From Bradyrhizobium sp. AZCC 1610 (lineage in GTDB: Bacteria; Pseudomonadota; Alphaproteobacteria; Rhizobiales; Xanthobacteraceae): a stretch of DNA of 64,000 nt. Within the stretch, counting starts at the first letter, position 1; each line of letters starts with the position of its first letter. The translations under genes and the position numbers were made by a program. Of the stretch, positions 45,868 through 54,423 are shown in pieces. Under the pieces are notes generated by a model. The model had not been told where the DNA came from, ran no database searches, and saw only the letters and a program-made list of their open reading frames with translations. Location: positions 4,559,001-4,623,000 of the forward strand of contig NZ_JAZHRR010000001.1 in NCBI RefSeq assembly GCF_036924515.1. Direction: 5' to 3'.

Positions 45868-45885
45868 ACTTGCCGATGCAGATCC

Positions 45886-46206
45886 TCACTTGCCGTTCTT
45901 GCGCGGCCGCGACCAGATCAGCGTGTAGCCATCGCCTTCCTCGTCGTCGAACAGGTTCGCGTAGATCGGCGCGTTGAACGAGGGATCGTCGAGCTTGAGC
46001 GAGAGGTAATCGCGGCCCTCTTCGGAACGCTTCGCCCAGGCGGCCCCGATCTCAGCCCGGCCGACGAAGACGCGGTGGCTGGGGGCGTTCTCGTTGGTGC
46101 GGTTGGTCTCGGCGACGATCCGGACACCGCGGGCCGGCATGCTGAGGGTGACGATCTCACCCTGGAAGTCGTTGCCGACCTTCTTGAAAGAACCGATGTT
46201 AGCCAT
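45886..46206 (-). CDS. DUF736 family protein
   Basis: This is a 106-residue DUF736 protein: start MANIGSFKKVGNDFQGEIVT, then NAPSHRVFVGRAEIGAAWAK and YLSLKLDDPSFNAPIYANLF. The family is a constant companion of ArdC, DUF2493 and relaxase genes on alphaproteobacterial conjugative elements. The fold is probably a small beta-barrel; function unknown. AAGGAGAAG precedes the ATG, and the leader carries a hairpin shared with the DUF2493 gene. Confidence 0.88.
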   Translation of the reverse strand: MANIGSFKKVGNDFQGEIVTLSMPARGVRIVAETNRTNENAPSHRVFVGRAEIGAAWAKRSEEGRDYLSLKLDDPSFNAPIYANLFDDEEGDGYTLIWSRPRKNGK

Positions 46207-46742
46207 GTTACTTCTCCTTAGCTAGTTTCGAGCCGCGACCACCGCGGCCTCGATGGCGATCTACAGGCCGAGGACGATCGACGACGCACCCGCCTGCGGG
46301 CCGGAGCGCAGCGGAGGACGCCAAAGGGGAGACTTTCTTGTCTCGCGAGGAATGGGCGTTAGCCCAGGGGAAGAAAGTTGACCCGCGGCGTTGCGGTTAG
46401 GCGATCGAGGCGCAGCCGGTCTTCGGCCAGATCAAGCCATCAAAAGGCCCGGTGCGTCCGTGCGCTGAACTGTACCCTCAGGAGAAGTCGTGGCGAATCT
46501 CGGTTGTGCTGCACAAGATGTCGCTACGTTCAACCAAAGAGAAGGAAACAAAAGCGAAGGAATAGGCGGAATCGATTGTCTTGAACAAATCGCGATGAGA
46601 TGCCCGTGCCCTGCATTAGTGGTCCGAGCAAGGTGAGACGCCAGGAACCAAGCGTTCCAAGACCGACCGCATTACCCAGCGGTCCATCACGCGGCCAATC
46701 AACGCCCCGATTGCAGGTAACCTTGCTCGACGAGACAGAGGC
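46207..46742. other. Leader and intergenic region upstream of DUF736
   Basis: No gene is seen. The DUF736 leader hairpin is at 46232-46248. Further upstream are a GGAGCGCAGCGGAGGACGCC stretch resembling sequences upstream of other genes in this block (48470s, 53900s) and an inverted pair ACTTTCTT/AAGAAAGT at about 46331 and 46371. Confidence 0.45.
46232..46248 (-). promoter_or_regulatory. Leader hairpin, type 1 (DUF736)
   Basis: GCCGCG-ACCAC-CGCGGC, a perfect 6-bp stem with a 5-base loop, ends 26 bases before the DUF736 start codon. The same stem with loop CCCAT occurs 24 bases before the DUF2493 gene start. Confidence 0.5.
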
Positions 46743-47243
46743 TCATCCCTGTTGCGTGGAGGCAGTGAGAGCCGGCTGAGGTCCGTTCGGCAAAGCGTCG
46801 ACCGGTCGCACGGGCTCGGCAAACATGGTCATCCGTGTCCAGGCTGCGGTGCCGATCGCTATAGCGCCGATCCAGGCAAAGGCGTCCCGCCATAGCAATG
46901 ACGACATCCCGATTTGCGATAGGCCATGACCGACGTAATAGCCCGCGACGGCTGCCGGAACTACAAAAGCAGCCGCAACTATGGCACGAAGAATTGCGGA
47001 TCGAGTGAAGGCAAAGGCCGTCTGCCCAATGACAAGAGTGAAAGCGCCGGAAAGAATAGCGATAAGAACTGCACCGGGGATGCCCGCACCATGAACCGCA
47101 GCTAGCCCCACAGAAAGCGCGACGAAGAACGGCAGCGCGTAGACAGAGAGGGTGAAGATCAGCCAGCAAAACAGGCCGATGCCGAGCATATTGAGAATGG
47201 GTCCGAGGATAAGCATGGTGGCGGTCTCCGCGACAAAGGACAT
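46743..47243 (-). CDS. Hydrophobic membrane protein of unknown function
   Basis: This is a 166-residue protein from the ATG at 47243 (a GTG eight codons upstream is also possible). It has four or five hydrophobic segments (for example MLGIGLFCWLIFTLSVYALP and AIVAAAFVVPAAVAGYYVGH) and a Pro-rich polar tail. I do not recognise the family. A GGAAGG precedes the ATG. It lies between the DUF736 and DUF2493 genes on the same strand and may be an envelope function of the element. Confidence 0.65.
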   Translation of the reverse strand: MSFVAETATMLILGPILNMLGIGLFCWLIFTLSVYALPFFVALSVGLAAVHGAGIPGAVLIAILSGAFTLVIGQTAFAFTRSAILRAIVAAAFVVPAAVAGYYVGHGLSQIGMSSLLWRDAFAWIGAIAIGTAAWTRMTMFAEPVRPVDALPNGPQPALTASTQQG

Positions 47244-47440
47244 GACGGTCGCGCCTTCCACCACCACGGCGCAGTCGTGAATATAACGGAGAACAACCGG
47301 GTTATGGGAGTGATAATCTTCACTCGCCGCCCGTGGGCAAGAGCGGGACCTTTCTGCTCATGCCTTGATTCTGTCGAGGTCAGACGATCTACGGGGGCTT
47401 AGTAGCGTCGACGCTTAACCCCCCACCCGTTCGGCGGCGC

Positions 47441-48373
47441 TTACGCGCCGCCGAATTTCCAAACGGGAATGCCAAGCTTCTTGGCCTTGTCGGCAAGATT
47501 GTCCTGTATTCCGGTGCCGGGGAAGTGCATGACGCCGATCGGCAGCACCGCAAGCATGGCATCATTGCGTTTGAACGGAGCTGCCTTGGCATGCTTGGTC
47601 CAGTCGGGCTTGAATGCGATCTGCGGCACCTTGCGGTTGGTCGCCCATTTGGCGGCAATCAGCTCAGCGCCCTTGGGCGAGCCACCATGCAGCAGGACCA
47701 TGTCAGAGTGCTTGGTGTGGACCTTGTCGAGTCGATCCCAGATCATGCGGTGATCGTTGAAATCGAGTCCACCGGTAAGCGCGATCTTGGGTCCGGATGG
47801 TAGCATCGTCTCGGTTTCGGCGCGGTGTTTGGCGGCCAGAAAGTCGCGGCTATCGATCATCGCTGACGTGAGCGTGCGATGATTGACCAGTGATCCTGAA
47901 CGGGGACGCCAGGGCGAGCCGGTGTGAAGTTCGAATTGCTCGGTGGCGAGGTCGCGGAACAGCTCCATGGCGTTGCGGCGTTCGATCAACGTGATGCCTT
48001 CGGCCGTCAGCCTTTCGAGTTCGACCGATCGCACCTCCGATCCATTCTGCTCGCGCTGGCTCTTCTGCTGCGCCTGCTCGTTGTCGTCGAGCTCGCGCTC
48101 GATGCGGCTGGTGGCGCGGTGGAACAGGTTGACGGTCGACCAAAGCAGATTTTCCAGGTCGGGTTCGAGCCGGGTATCGCTCAGCGTCGCTACGAAAGCG
48201 TCGAAGATATCGGCGATGGCACCCGCGATGACCTTGCCTTCGGGTAGCGGCCTCGGGTCAGGTTCGTCTTGGAAGGGACGGTGACCGTAAAGCTGAAGCT
48301 CGTTGAGGATGTGATCGGTCGGTGATGAGTCGTGCCGCGGTTCGAACTCGGTATCGTCATGGTCGGTCGTCAT
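47441..48373 (-). CDS. DUF2493 domain protein
   Basis: This is a 310-residue protein whose C-terminal ~120 residues are a DUF2493 (SLOG-like) domain: KIALTGGLDFNDHRMIWDRL, MVLLHGGSPKGAELIAAKWA, and IGVMHFPGTGIQDNLADKAK. The GG and GGSPKG loops suggest nucleotide or nucleotide-derived ligand binding. The N-terminal part is helical and acidic with a short coiled-coil-like EDNEQ-rich region. It is common on conjugative elements next to DUF736 and ArdC. Role unknown; defence modulation is one possibility by fold relationship only. Confidence 0.85.
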   Translation of the reverse strand: MTTDHDDTEFEPRHDSSPTDHILNELQLYGHRPFQDEPDPRPLPEGKVIAGAIADIFDAFVATLSDTRLEPDLENLLWSTVNLFHRATSRIERELDDNEQAQQKSQREQNGSEVRSVELERLTAEGITLIERRNAMELFRDLATEQFELHTGSPWRPRSGSLVNHRTLTSAMIDSRDFLAAKHRAETETMLPSGPKIALTGGLDFNDHRMIWDRLDKVHTKHSDMVLLHGGSPKGAELIAAKWATNRKVPQIAFKPDWTKHAKAAPFKRNDAMLAVLPIGVMHFPGTGIQDNLADKAKKLGIPVWKFGGA

Positions 48374-48396
48374 GATGAGAGGTCCTTTGCCGGATC

Positions 48397-48413
48397 GCCG
48401 CGCCCATCGCGGC
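48397..48413 (-). promoter_or_regulatory. Leader hairpin, type 1 (DUF2493)
   Basis: GCCGCG-CCCAT-CGCGGC, a perfect 6-bp stem, ends 24 bases before the DUF2493 start codon and is enclosed by an outer GATCGCC/GGCGATC pair. It matches the DUF736 leader hairpin. Confidence 0.5.
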
Positions 48414-48490
48414 CTTCCTGGCGATCACCAGACGGCGGGCGGAGTGGACCAGAACCCGAAGCGAAGCGCAGGGCCGGAGCGAGGCGGAGG

Positions 48491-48568
48491 ATGGCTGAGG
48501 TGCGGCTATTTTGTTTCGCGATGCAAAGGCGCGACAGCGCCGGCGGAAAATAGCCGCACCTCAGCCAT
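48491..48568. repeat. Perfect 22-bp inverted repeat with 34-base spacer
   Basis: The arms are 48491-48512 and 48547-48568, beginning ATGGCTGAGGTGCGG and ending with its complement. They are perfectly complementary over 22 bases. The repeat lies between the toprim gene and the DUF2493 gene on the transcribed side. It could be a strong terminator/attenuator, an RNA-processing site or a single-strand origin. Confidence 0.6.
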
Positions 48569-48688
48569 TGCCGGTCCGGGCCGCTTGCCGTCCGATCGCC
48601 CTCTAGAAGGCCGTGCGCGCGACTCTGTCCGGCAACTCTGACCGCGCACTGACAGTCGATGACGATATCAAGTTCAAATCGCCTGCCA

Positions 48689-49756
48689 TTACCCCGTATC
48701 GGTTGCAGATCGAGGAAGGTAGCGGGCGACGTCCTCTGGCAGAAGCTGTACGCGTGTGGCTGCCCGAAGTTCTTCAACGCCTAACGTGCGAAGATCCTCG
48801 TTAAAGTCGCCGAGCCTGGGCGACAGTGGAAACGCCTCGATGCCGGCCTCTTCCGCGCGCGTCGTCAAGGTCCTCGCCGCGCCCATCCCGGCCGCATCCC
48901 CATCGCAAGCGATGTAGAGGCGTCGCAGCGTCAGCGGGAGCAGCAGGGCCGCGAGGTGGTTGGCTGAGAGTGCCGCCGCCATCGGCATGGTCGGAAGCAC
49001 ACAGCCAAGCGAGAGCATGGTCTCGATGCCCTCGCCCGCAATGAGCACGTCACTCGCCACACCGAAGCGAACTGCGTTGCCGAGTAGATCACCCATCGCC
49101 CGTCGTGGCGTTTCGATCGGCGCCTTGCCGAGCCGATTTGGATCAAAGCTCTCCGGATCGAGCCATGTGCGGTGGACGCCAGTGATAATGCCGTCAAGAT
49201 CGCTGACGCAGGCGATCATTGCCGGCCAGATCTCAGGAGGTGACGCTTCATCGGCCCCCCGGTAATAGCAGCGAGGCTGATACCGGAGACTGCCACCGTG
49301 GTGCAGCTCGGCAATACCCCGACGGTGCAGATACAGCTCCACGAGAGTCCCCTCAGTCGGCCGAGATATCGCAAAGAGGCGTCTCGCCGCTTCTCGCGAT
49401 CCGCGCTGCACCGCTGGACGAACCGCTTTTTGGGCAAGCTCTGGGCCGGAACGAGGCAGATTCAGAAATCGCCTCGCTTCGTTGGCAACATCGCGGAAAT
49501 CGTGGAGACCAAGACGTTCGCGAATGATGTCGAGCAAATCACCATGTTCGCCGGTGGCAGCATCAGTCCACTTGCCCGCCGGCCCCTTCGGGGATTCGTA
49601 GAGTCGCACAAACAAGGAGCGGCCCGGTGTATTTTGGACGTCACCCACCAGCCAATAGCGCCCCTCGCGCTTGCCGTTGGAGAGATAGTGGCGGCATACC
49701 CCCTCGGCCTCACGCGCGAGACAGCGTGCGAGTTCGGAAGCATCGCGGGGCATCAC
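48689..49756 (-). CDS. Toprim/primase-like protein
   Basis: This is a 355-residue protein with an N-terminal region typical of DUF7146-type primase-like proteins (CRHYLSNGKREGRYWLVGDV) and a C-terminal Toprim domain: IAGEGIETMLSLGCVLP carries the catalytic Glu, and RRLYIACDGDAAGMGAARTL the DxD. Such proteins accompany the large helicase on these elements and probably act in conjugative or vegetative DNA replication. The start overlaps the helicase stop by four bases. Confidence 0.85.
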   Translation of the reverse strand: MMPRDASELARCLAREAEGVCRHYLSNGKREGRYWLVGDVQNTPGRSLFVRLYESPKGPAGKWTDAATGEHGDLLDIIRERLGLHDFRDVANEARRFLNLPRSGPELAQKAVRPAVQRGSREAARRLFAISRPTEGTLVELYLHRRGIAELHHGGSLRYQPRCYYRGADEASPPEIWPAMIACVSDLDGIITGVHRTWLDPESFDPNRLGKAPIETPRRAMGDLLGNAVRFGVASDVLIAGEGIETMLSLGCVLPTMPMAAALSANHLAALLLPLTLRRLYIACDGDAAGMGAARTLTTRAEEAGIEAFPLSPRLGDFNEDLRTLGVEELRAATRVQLLPEDVARYLPRSATDTG

Positions 49757-52599
49757 GCGGCCTCCCGTCCGCCAACGCGGTTGACGGGATAGCGTTCGAG
49801 TACTTTGGCGAGAACGCCGACGCCGCCGGCGTCCGTCGGCGCGAACATGCGCAGCTTCCAGGAGATGATCTCACTTAAGAGTCCATAGGCGCACAAGCGG
49901 TCGCGCATGGTGTCGCTGAAGTCAGACAGCTCTATCCGATAAGCGCCCATGACGCGCACGCGCCTAAGTTTCAAACCTTCGGCGAGGTCGAGAACCGTGC
50001 GACCTTCGAGCAGCGCGGCGAAGGCTTCCTCGGGTTTGAGCGCCGGCCGCTCCCCGATCAGTGTGTTGGCGACCCAGGCGGGCGAAACCTTCCGCCCAAT
50101 GATGCGCTCGCCGGCGTCGGTCTGGAGACGATAAACAGGTGTCGACTCGTTCGGCAGCCACTTCCAGATCGGCAGGAGCAGTCCGGCGACGACATGAATC
50201 GTGCTCTTCGTGAACTCCGGCACCTCGGAGAACTCGGCTTGCCAGACTGCGCCGAATCGCTCGCGATCGGTCTCGATCCAATGGCTTTCCGCCATCGCCT
50301 TCAGCGGAACACCGTGGCTTTCCATCGGCCGGATCAACCGCACGCGTTGCTCGATCTCACCGTCATCGAGCATGAGGCTCGACGCCGGGACCTGCACGGC
50401 GGCGCGGCCGGAGCGCTCGTTGACCAACAGGACGGCGCGGCGGTCCGATAGACGGCGGAGCGCGTCATCTAGAGTCAATGGCCGGTTGCGCTCCCGCTGC
50501 GCAATGGTGAGCAGCCACGTCTGCGCGCCGGTACCGGGATGGGTGTAGATCGCGCGGCGGTCCGTGACCACGAAGCTTTCGGCCCCGAGGGTCTCCAGAC
50601 CGAGGTCGTAGATCCCGGACGCCGTGGCGCCTTCGATCCGAGCGGTCAGCAACTGCTCGAAGGCGGTGAACAGCACGTTTTGCAGGTCGATGGTCAGCGC
50701 CAGCAGGCGGTTGAGGAAGGTGGTGATCGGCGGCAAGTCATCCCTGATGCCGTTGGAGTCGGTGAGCTTCAGCCCGGTCGCATCCTCGAACGTCTGAAGG
50801 GAGCAGCCGTCGACCTTGCCCCGGACCAGGAGCATGTAAAGCTGGCGGAGAGCATCACGCCCGTAGCTGCTCTCGAGATTATCTTCGGGCCGGAAGAGCC
50901 CCTGCCCGCCGGTCTGGCGTTGACCGCGGGTGATCGCCCCGAGCGTGTCAAGCCGGCGCGCGATGGTGCTGAGAAAGCGCTTCTCGGCTTTCACATTGGT
51001 TGCAATGGGACGAAACAGCGGCGGCTGCGCTTGGTTGGTCCTGTTCGTGCGGCCGAGACCTTGGATCGCAGCATCCGCCTTCCAGCCGGGCTCGCGCAGG
51101 TCGTGCACACGGAGGCGCCGATTCCGGGCAGACAACTCGGCATGATAGCTGCGCCCCGTCCCGCCGGCGTCCGAGAAGACGAGGATGCGCTTGACGTCAT
51201 CCATGAACGCCGCGGTCTCGGCGAGGTTCGCCGACCCGGCGCGGTTCTCAACCATGAGGCGCTCGCTTTTGCGGATGATCCGGCGCGAGCGTCCGGTGAC
51301 TTTGGCTACCATGTCGGAACCGAAGCGCTGGACGATCTGGTCGAGCGCGCCGGACACCGGTGGGAGCGAGGCGAACTTCTCGATCAGCCGGTCGCACCGG
51401 CTAACGGCCTCCCGGCTCTCGACCGGATGACCGTCGCGGTACACGGGCCGGGAAGAAAGATTACCTTCCGAGTCGGTGAAGGGTTCGTACAATTGGACCG
51501 GAAAGGAATGGGCGAGATAGTCGAGCACGTATTCTCGCGGCGTAATATCGACCTGGACGTCGCCCCACTCCTCGGTTGGGATCTCTGCAAGCCGCCGCTC
51601 CATCAGCGCTTCGCCGGTCGAGACGATCTGGATGACGGCTGCGTGTTCTTGTTCAAGATCTTGCTCGATCGAGCGGATCAAGGAAGGCGTCTTCATCGAG
51701 GTGAGAAGATGGCCAAAGAAGCGTTGCTTCGCGGATTCAAACGCCGACCGGGCCGCCGACTTGGCCTGCGCGTTCAGCGTCCCCATCTCGCCGGTGATGT
51801 TCGCCGCCCGCATCGCCGCGTCGAGATTGTTGTGAATAATTCTGAACGCGCCGGCATAGGCGTCGTAGATGCGAATTTGCTCGGGCGTGAGTTCGTGCTC
51901 AACCAGCTCGTATTCGACGCCGTCGTAGGAAAGTGAACGCGCCGCATAGAGGCCGAGCGCCTTGAGATCGCGCGCCAGCACCTCCATCGCCGCAACGCCG
52001 CCCTCCTCGATCGCCTCGACGAATTCAGCGCGCGTCGCAAACGGGAAGTCTTCGCCGCCCCAGAGGCCAAGCCGCTGAGCATAGGCGAGGTTGTGGACCG
52101 TCGTGGCGCCGGTCGCTGAGACGTAGACCACGCGCGCATTGGGCAAGGCGTGCTGGAGCCGCAGGCCCGCACGCCCCTGCTGCGAGGCGGCCTGGTCGCC
52201 GCGGTCACCCTTTCCGCCGACGGCATTCTGCATCGCGTGGCTCTCGTCGAAAACGACCATCCCGTCGGAGTCGGAGCCCAACCATTCGACGATCTGCCGG
52301 ACGCGCGAAATCTTCTCGCCGCGCTCGTCGGACCGCAGCGTAGCGTAGGTCGTAAATAGGATGCCTTCCGACAATCGGATCGACGTGCCCTGGCGGAAGC
52401 GCGAAAGCAGTGTAACCAGGAGCGGCTCCATGCCGAGCGCGGACCAGTCTCGCTGCGCGTCGTCGATCAGCTTGTCGCTCTTGGAGATCCAGACTGCCCG
52501 GGGACGTCCCTTCAGCCAGTGTCGACGCCTGAACAGGAGCTTGTTGAACGGGATGTAGCGCGATCGCGAGAAGACGATCTTCTTGGCAGCCTTGGCCAT
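49753..52599 (-). CDS. Strawberry-notch-type helicase C-terminal part fused to a ParB-like start
   Basis: This is a 948-residue protein. From about residue 27 it matches the large strawberry-notch-like helicases of these elements: WLKGRPRAVWISKSDKLIDD, LFTTYATLRSD, MVVFDESHAMQNA (DExH), VVYVSATGATT and DAAIQGLGRTNRTNQAQPPL. The full family protein, as I recall it, has ~1,440 residues with an N-terminal methylase-like region and a Walker A (GDGTGxGKGRQ) just before this point; both are missing. Residues 1-22, MAKAAKKIVFSRSRYIPFNK and following, instead resemble the first residues of the ParB protein that normally lies upstream. A deletion has thus fused parB's start to the helicase body in frame. 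Without Walker A, helicase activity is unlikely. Confidence 0.82.
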   Translation of the reverse strand: MAKAAKKIVFSRSRYIPFNKLLFRRRHWLKGRPRAVWISKSDKLIDDAQRDWSALGMEPLLVTLLSRFRQGTSIRLSEGILFTTYATLRSDERGEKISRVRQIVEWLGSDSDGMVVFDESHAMQNAVGGKGDRGDQAASQQGRAGLRLQHALPNARVVYVSATGATTVHNLAYAQRLGLWGGEDFPFATRAEFVEAIEEGGVAAMEVLARDLKALGLYAARSLSYDGVEYELVEHELTPEQIRIYDAYAGAFRIIHNNLDAAMRAANITGEMGTLNAQAKSAARSAFESAKQRFFGHLLTSMKTPSLIRSIEQDLEQEHAAVIQIVSTGEALMERRLAEIPTEEWGDVQVDITPREYVLDYLAHSFPVQLYEPFTDSEGNLSSRPVYRDGHPVESREAVSRCDRLIEKFASLPPVSGALDQIVQRFGSDMVAKVTGRSRRIIRKSERLMVENRAGSANLAETAAFMDDVKRILVFSDAGGTGRSYHAELSARNRRLRVHDLREPGWKADAAIQGLGRTNRTNQAQPPLFRPIATNVKAEKRFLSTIARRLDTLGAITRGQRQTGGQGLFRPEDNLESSYGRDALRQLYMLLVRGKVDGCSLQTFEDATGLKLTDSNGIRDDLPPITTFLNRLLALTIDLQNVLFTAFEQLLTARIEGATASGIYDLGLETLGAESFVVTDRRAIYTHPGTGAQTWLLTIAQRERNRPLTLDDALRRLSDRRAVLLVNERSGRAAVQVPASSLMLDDGEIEQRVRLIRPMESHGVPLKAMAESHWIETDRERFGAVWQAEFSEVPEFTKSTIHVVAGLLLPIWKWLPNESTPVYRLQTDAGERIIGRKVSPAWVANTLIGERPALKPEEAFAALLEGRTVLDLAEGLKLRRVRVMGAYRIELSDFSDTMRDRLCAYGLLSEIISWKLRMFAPTDAGGVGVLAKVLERYPVNRVGGREAA

Positions 52600-52610
52600 G
52601 TCGGTTACTC

Positions 52611-52657
52611 CACGACGGGCGGCCGAAAGCCTCTCTCTCGGCCTCCAACCCGTCGTG
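52611..52657 (-). promoter_or_regulatory. Leader hairpin, type 2 (helicase/ParB-like start)
   Basis: An outer 9-bp stem CACGACGGG/CCCGTCGTG encloses an inner 6-bp stem GGCCGA/TCGGCC with loop AAGCCTCTCTC, ending 12 bases before the start codon. The same architecture precedes ardC. Confidence 0.55.
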
Positions 52658-52704
52658 GCGCTCCGCGCCGCCCTCTTCCTCTCGACGGCGTTGACGGAAA
52701 GCGA

Positions 52705-53667
52705 TCACGCCGCCTCCTGATCCGCGTCGTCACACTGGGTCGAGACGTCCATTGTCATTTTGGGGAGGAATCCGAGCAGGTAGTCCGCGGCCTTGCTCGC
52801 GCAAGACGCGGCCCGCACAATCGCTCGGTTGTCTCCACGCAGCACCTCGAGCCATGAGCCGATATAGTCGGCGTGGCGCACGGTAGGCACGATGCCGAGC
52901 GACGCGCAGGAAAATGCAGCGCCCAGTTCGGCGATCAGTTCCTCGAAGGCATATTTCTTGGTGCCGTAGGCGCCGCCGAGATCGCGATTGAGGCGCGAGG
53001 GATGACCGCTGGCATGGCAAAGTTCATGGAGCGCGGTGCGGTGCCAATTGATCGGCTCGAAATAGGCCGCCGGCGGCGGCACCTGTACGTAATCTTCGGC
53101 CGGCGCATAGAAAGCACGATTGCCGCCGATGCGGAAGTCGATACTGATCGTCTTGATCAGGACCTCAACCGTCGGTTCGATCACGCCGGGAAGCGGGGGC
53201 GGCGCGGTGGTCGCGATGTCCGCAGGCAACCCGTCGCATTGATCGGTGTTGAAGACGGTAAAGCGCTTGAGAAACGGGATGGCGCCCGGCTCCTCGCCGG
53301 CCTCCGCAGCGCGCCGACGTTCGTCTTCCGGGGTGAAGCGATCGGCATAGACAACGGTCGTTCCCCGTTCACCCTTCCTGACATGGCCGCCGAGGCTGAG
53401 AGCCTGGCGAAAGGTGAGCCAGCTCTGTCCGGAGAAGCCGCGCTCAACTACGGCGCCCCACAGGATCAGCACATTGATCCCCGAATAGCGGCGCTGCGTG
53501 GCGGCGTTGCGCGGCATAGCGAGCGGCGCCTTGATCGCCGCCGTCCCCCATGGCTGCACCCAGGGGACACGTCCGGCCTCCAGCTCGGCGATGATCTTGT
53601 TGGTGATTTCGGTGTAAAGGCCTGCGCGGTCGTTGCCGTCGCCGACTTGTGTGGGGTGTCTGGACAT
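52705..53667 (-). CDS. ardC: ArdC-type antirestriction zincin
   Basis: This is a 320-residue ArdC family protein (N-terminal DUF1738 domain plus zincin-like metallopeptidase). The ssDNA-binding domain starts AGLYTEITNKIIAELEAGRV, PWVQPWG and includes GINVLILW. The metallopeptidase has HRTALHELCHASGHPSRLNR with the HExxH-type HELCH motif, followed by AFEELIAELGAAFSCASLGI with the third ligand Glu. It protects incoming single-stranded DNA from restriction. The frame is open upstream, but the ATG at 53667 lies just after the leader hairpin and matches relatives. Confidence 0.9.
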   Translation of the reverse strand: MSRHPTQVGDGNDRAGLYTEITNKIIAELEAGRVPWVQPWGTAAIKAPLAMPRNAATQRRYSGINVLILWGAVVERGFSGQSWLTFRQALSLGGHVRKGERGTTVVYADRFTPEDERRRAAEAGEEPGAIPFLKRFTVFNTDQCDGLPADIATTAPPPLPGVIEPTVEVLIKTISIDFRIGGNRAFYAPAEDYVQVPPPAAYFEPINWHRTALHELCHASGHPSRLNRDLGGAYGTKKYAFEELIAELGAAFSCASLGIVPTVRHADYIGSWLEVLRGDNRAIVRAASCASKAADYLLGFLPKMTMDVSTQCDDADQEAA

Positions 53668-53678
53668 CGCGGTTCTCC

Positions 53679-53722
53679 GCGACGGGCGCCGGAAGCCTCT
53701 CCTCCGATCTTCAACCCGTCGC
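53679..53722 (-). promoter_or_regulatory. Leader hairpin, type 2 (ardC)
   Basis: An outer 8-bp stem GCGACGGG/CCCGTCGC encloses a short inner stem around the loop AAGCCTCTC, ending 11 bases before the ardC start. It matches the hairpin before the helicase gene in size, stem and loop. Confidence 0.55.
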
Positions 53723-53905
53723 GCAGTCCCGGCCCGCACTCTCACTCTCAACGGCGGTGACGCCCCACGCACTTCGGGGGGAAATGGACTGTGCATTCGC
53801 ATGGCTTTTCGACAGGGATGGACGCCAAAGGGTGACGACCCGCGAAGCGGGGCCTCAGCGCAGCCGGAAAGACCATTCTCGCAGGGAGCCGCCGAAAAGC
53901 GCCGG

Positions 53906-54120
53906 AGCGAAGCGCAGGCAGCAAAAAGAGGCAGCCGCAGGAGCGTCAGCATAGCGCCGACGCGGAAACCGCGGCGGGACGCGGGACCGACTGCAGTCGC
54001 GAGACCGGTTAAGAGGGCACCCGCAGAGGGGCAGTGATAGCGACGCCGGAATGAAATGACGGCGGGACCCGAAGGCGAGTGCCTCCGGCGAGCGACTCAT
54101 GACCGCGCGAGGGATCGAAG
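53906..54120. repeat. 215-bp direct repeat, copy A
   Basis: This copy runs from GCGAAGCGCAGG to GGGATCGAAGC and is matched over its full length, without gaps and with roughly a dozen mismatches by eye, by copy B at 58803-59017. The two copies flank the nuclease/SRAP/RES-Xre/HipBA cargo. Copy A is part of the ardC upstream region. Confidence 0.8.
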
Positions 54121-54423
54121 CCGGATGGCCGAGACGCCTTGCGGCTCGGTGCACGAGAGCCCGGTCCGCGGCCAGCGGACGCGCCCACTCCGTGCGGCTT
54201 GCACGCACGATACTCCGGCGCGCTGTTGCGGATGGACGCGTGATGATCCGAAGCGTCAAGATCATAATGGATTTTGCTGGGCATTAGCCAGCAACGCTCA
54301 CGTCCTACCTGATCGGTGCAGAACAACTTCGGCCACAAGTCATGAACGTGATTTAGTCCGAACGATACCGTTCGGCTCATGACGGCGATTGGTCGCACGC
54401 TCAGCAAACGAGCGAACAGAAAA

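Larger units (their letters stand above)
45548..45885. other. Interval between qseC and DUF736 with hairpins
   Basis: No gene is seen. It contains a perfect 8-bp hairpin GCCGGACC-GAA-GGTCCGGC at 45603-45621, a 10-bp hairpin at 45712-45739 and the terminator-like stem at 45841-45867. CCTCAC-AG-GTGAGG lies at 45825-45838. Confidence 0.5.
48374..48688. other. Interval upstream of the DUF2493 gene
   Basis: No gene is seen. It contains the type 1 leader hairpin (48397-48413) and the long perfect inverted repeat at 48491-48568. Confidence 0.5.
53668..54423. other. ardC upstream region
   Basis: No gene is seen in these 756 bases, apart from the leader hairpin and the first copy of a 215-bp repeat (53906-54120). 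A run of GC-rich short repeats (GCGAAGCGCAGG, GACGCCAAAGGG) is shared with other intergenic regions of this block. Confidence 0.5.

Noticed and set aside
50539..51936. Plus-strand frame of 465 codons opposite the helicase
   Set aside because: Shadow of a strongly conserved minus-strand gene.
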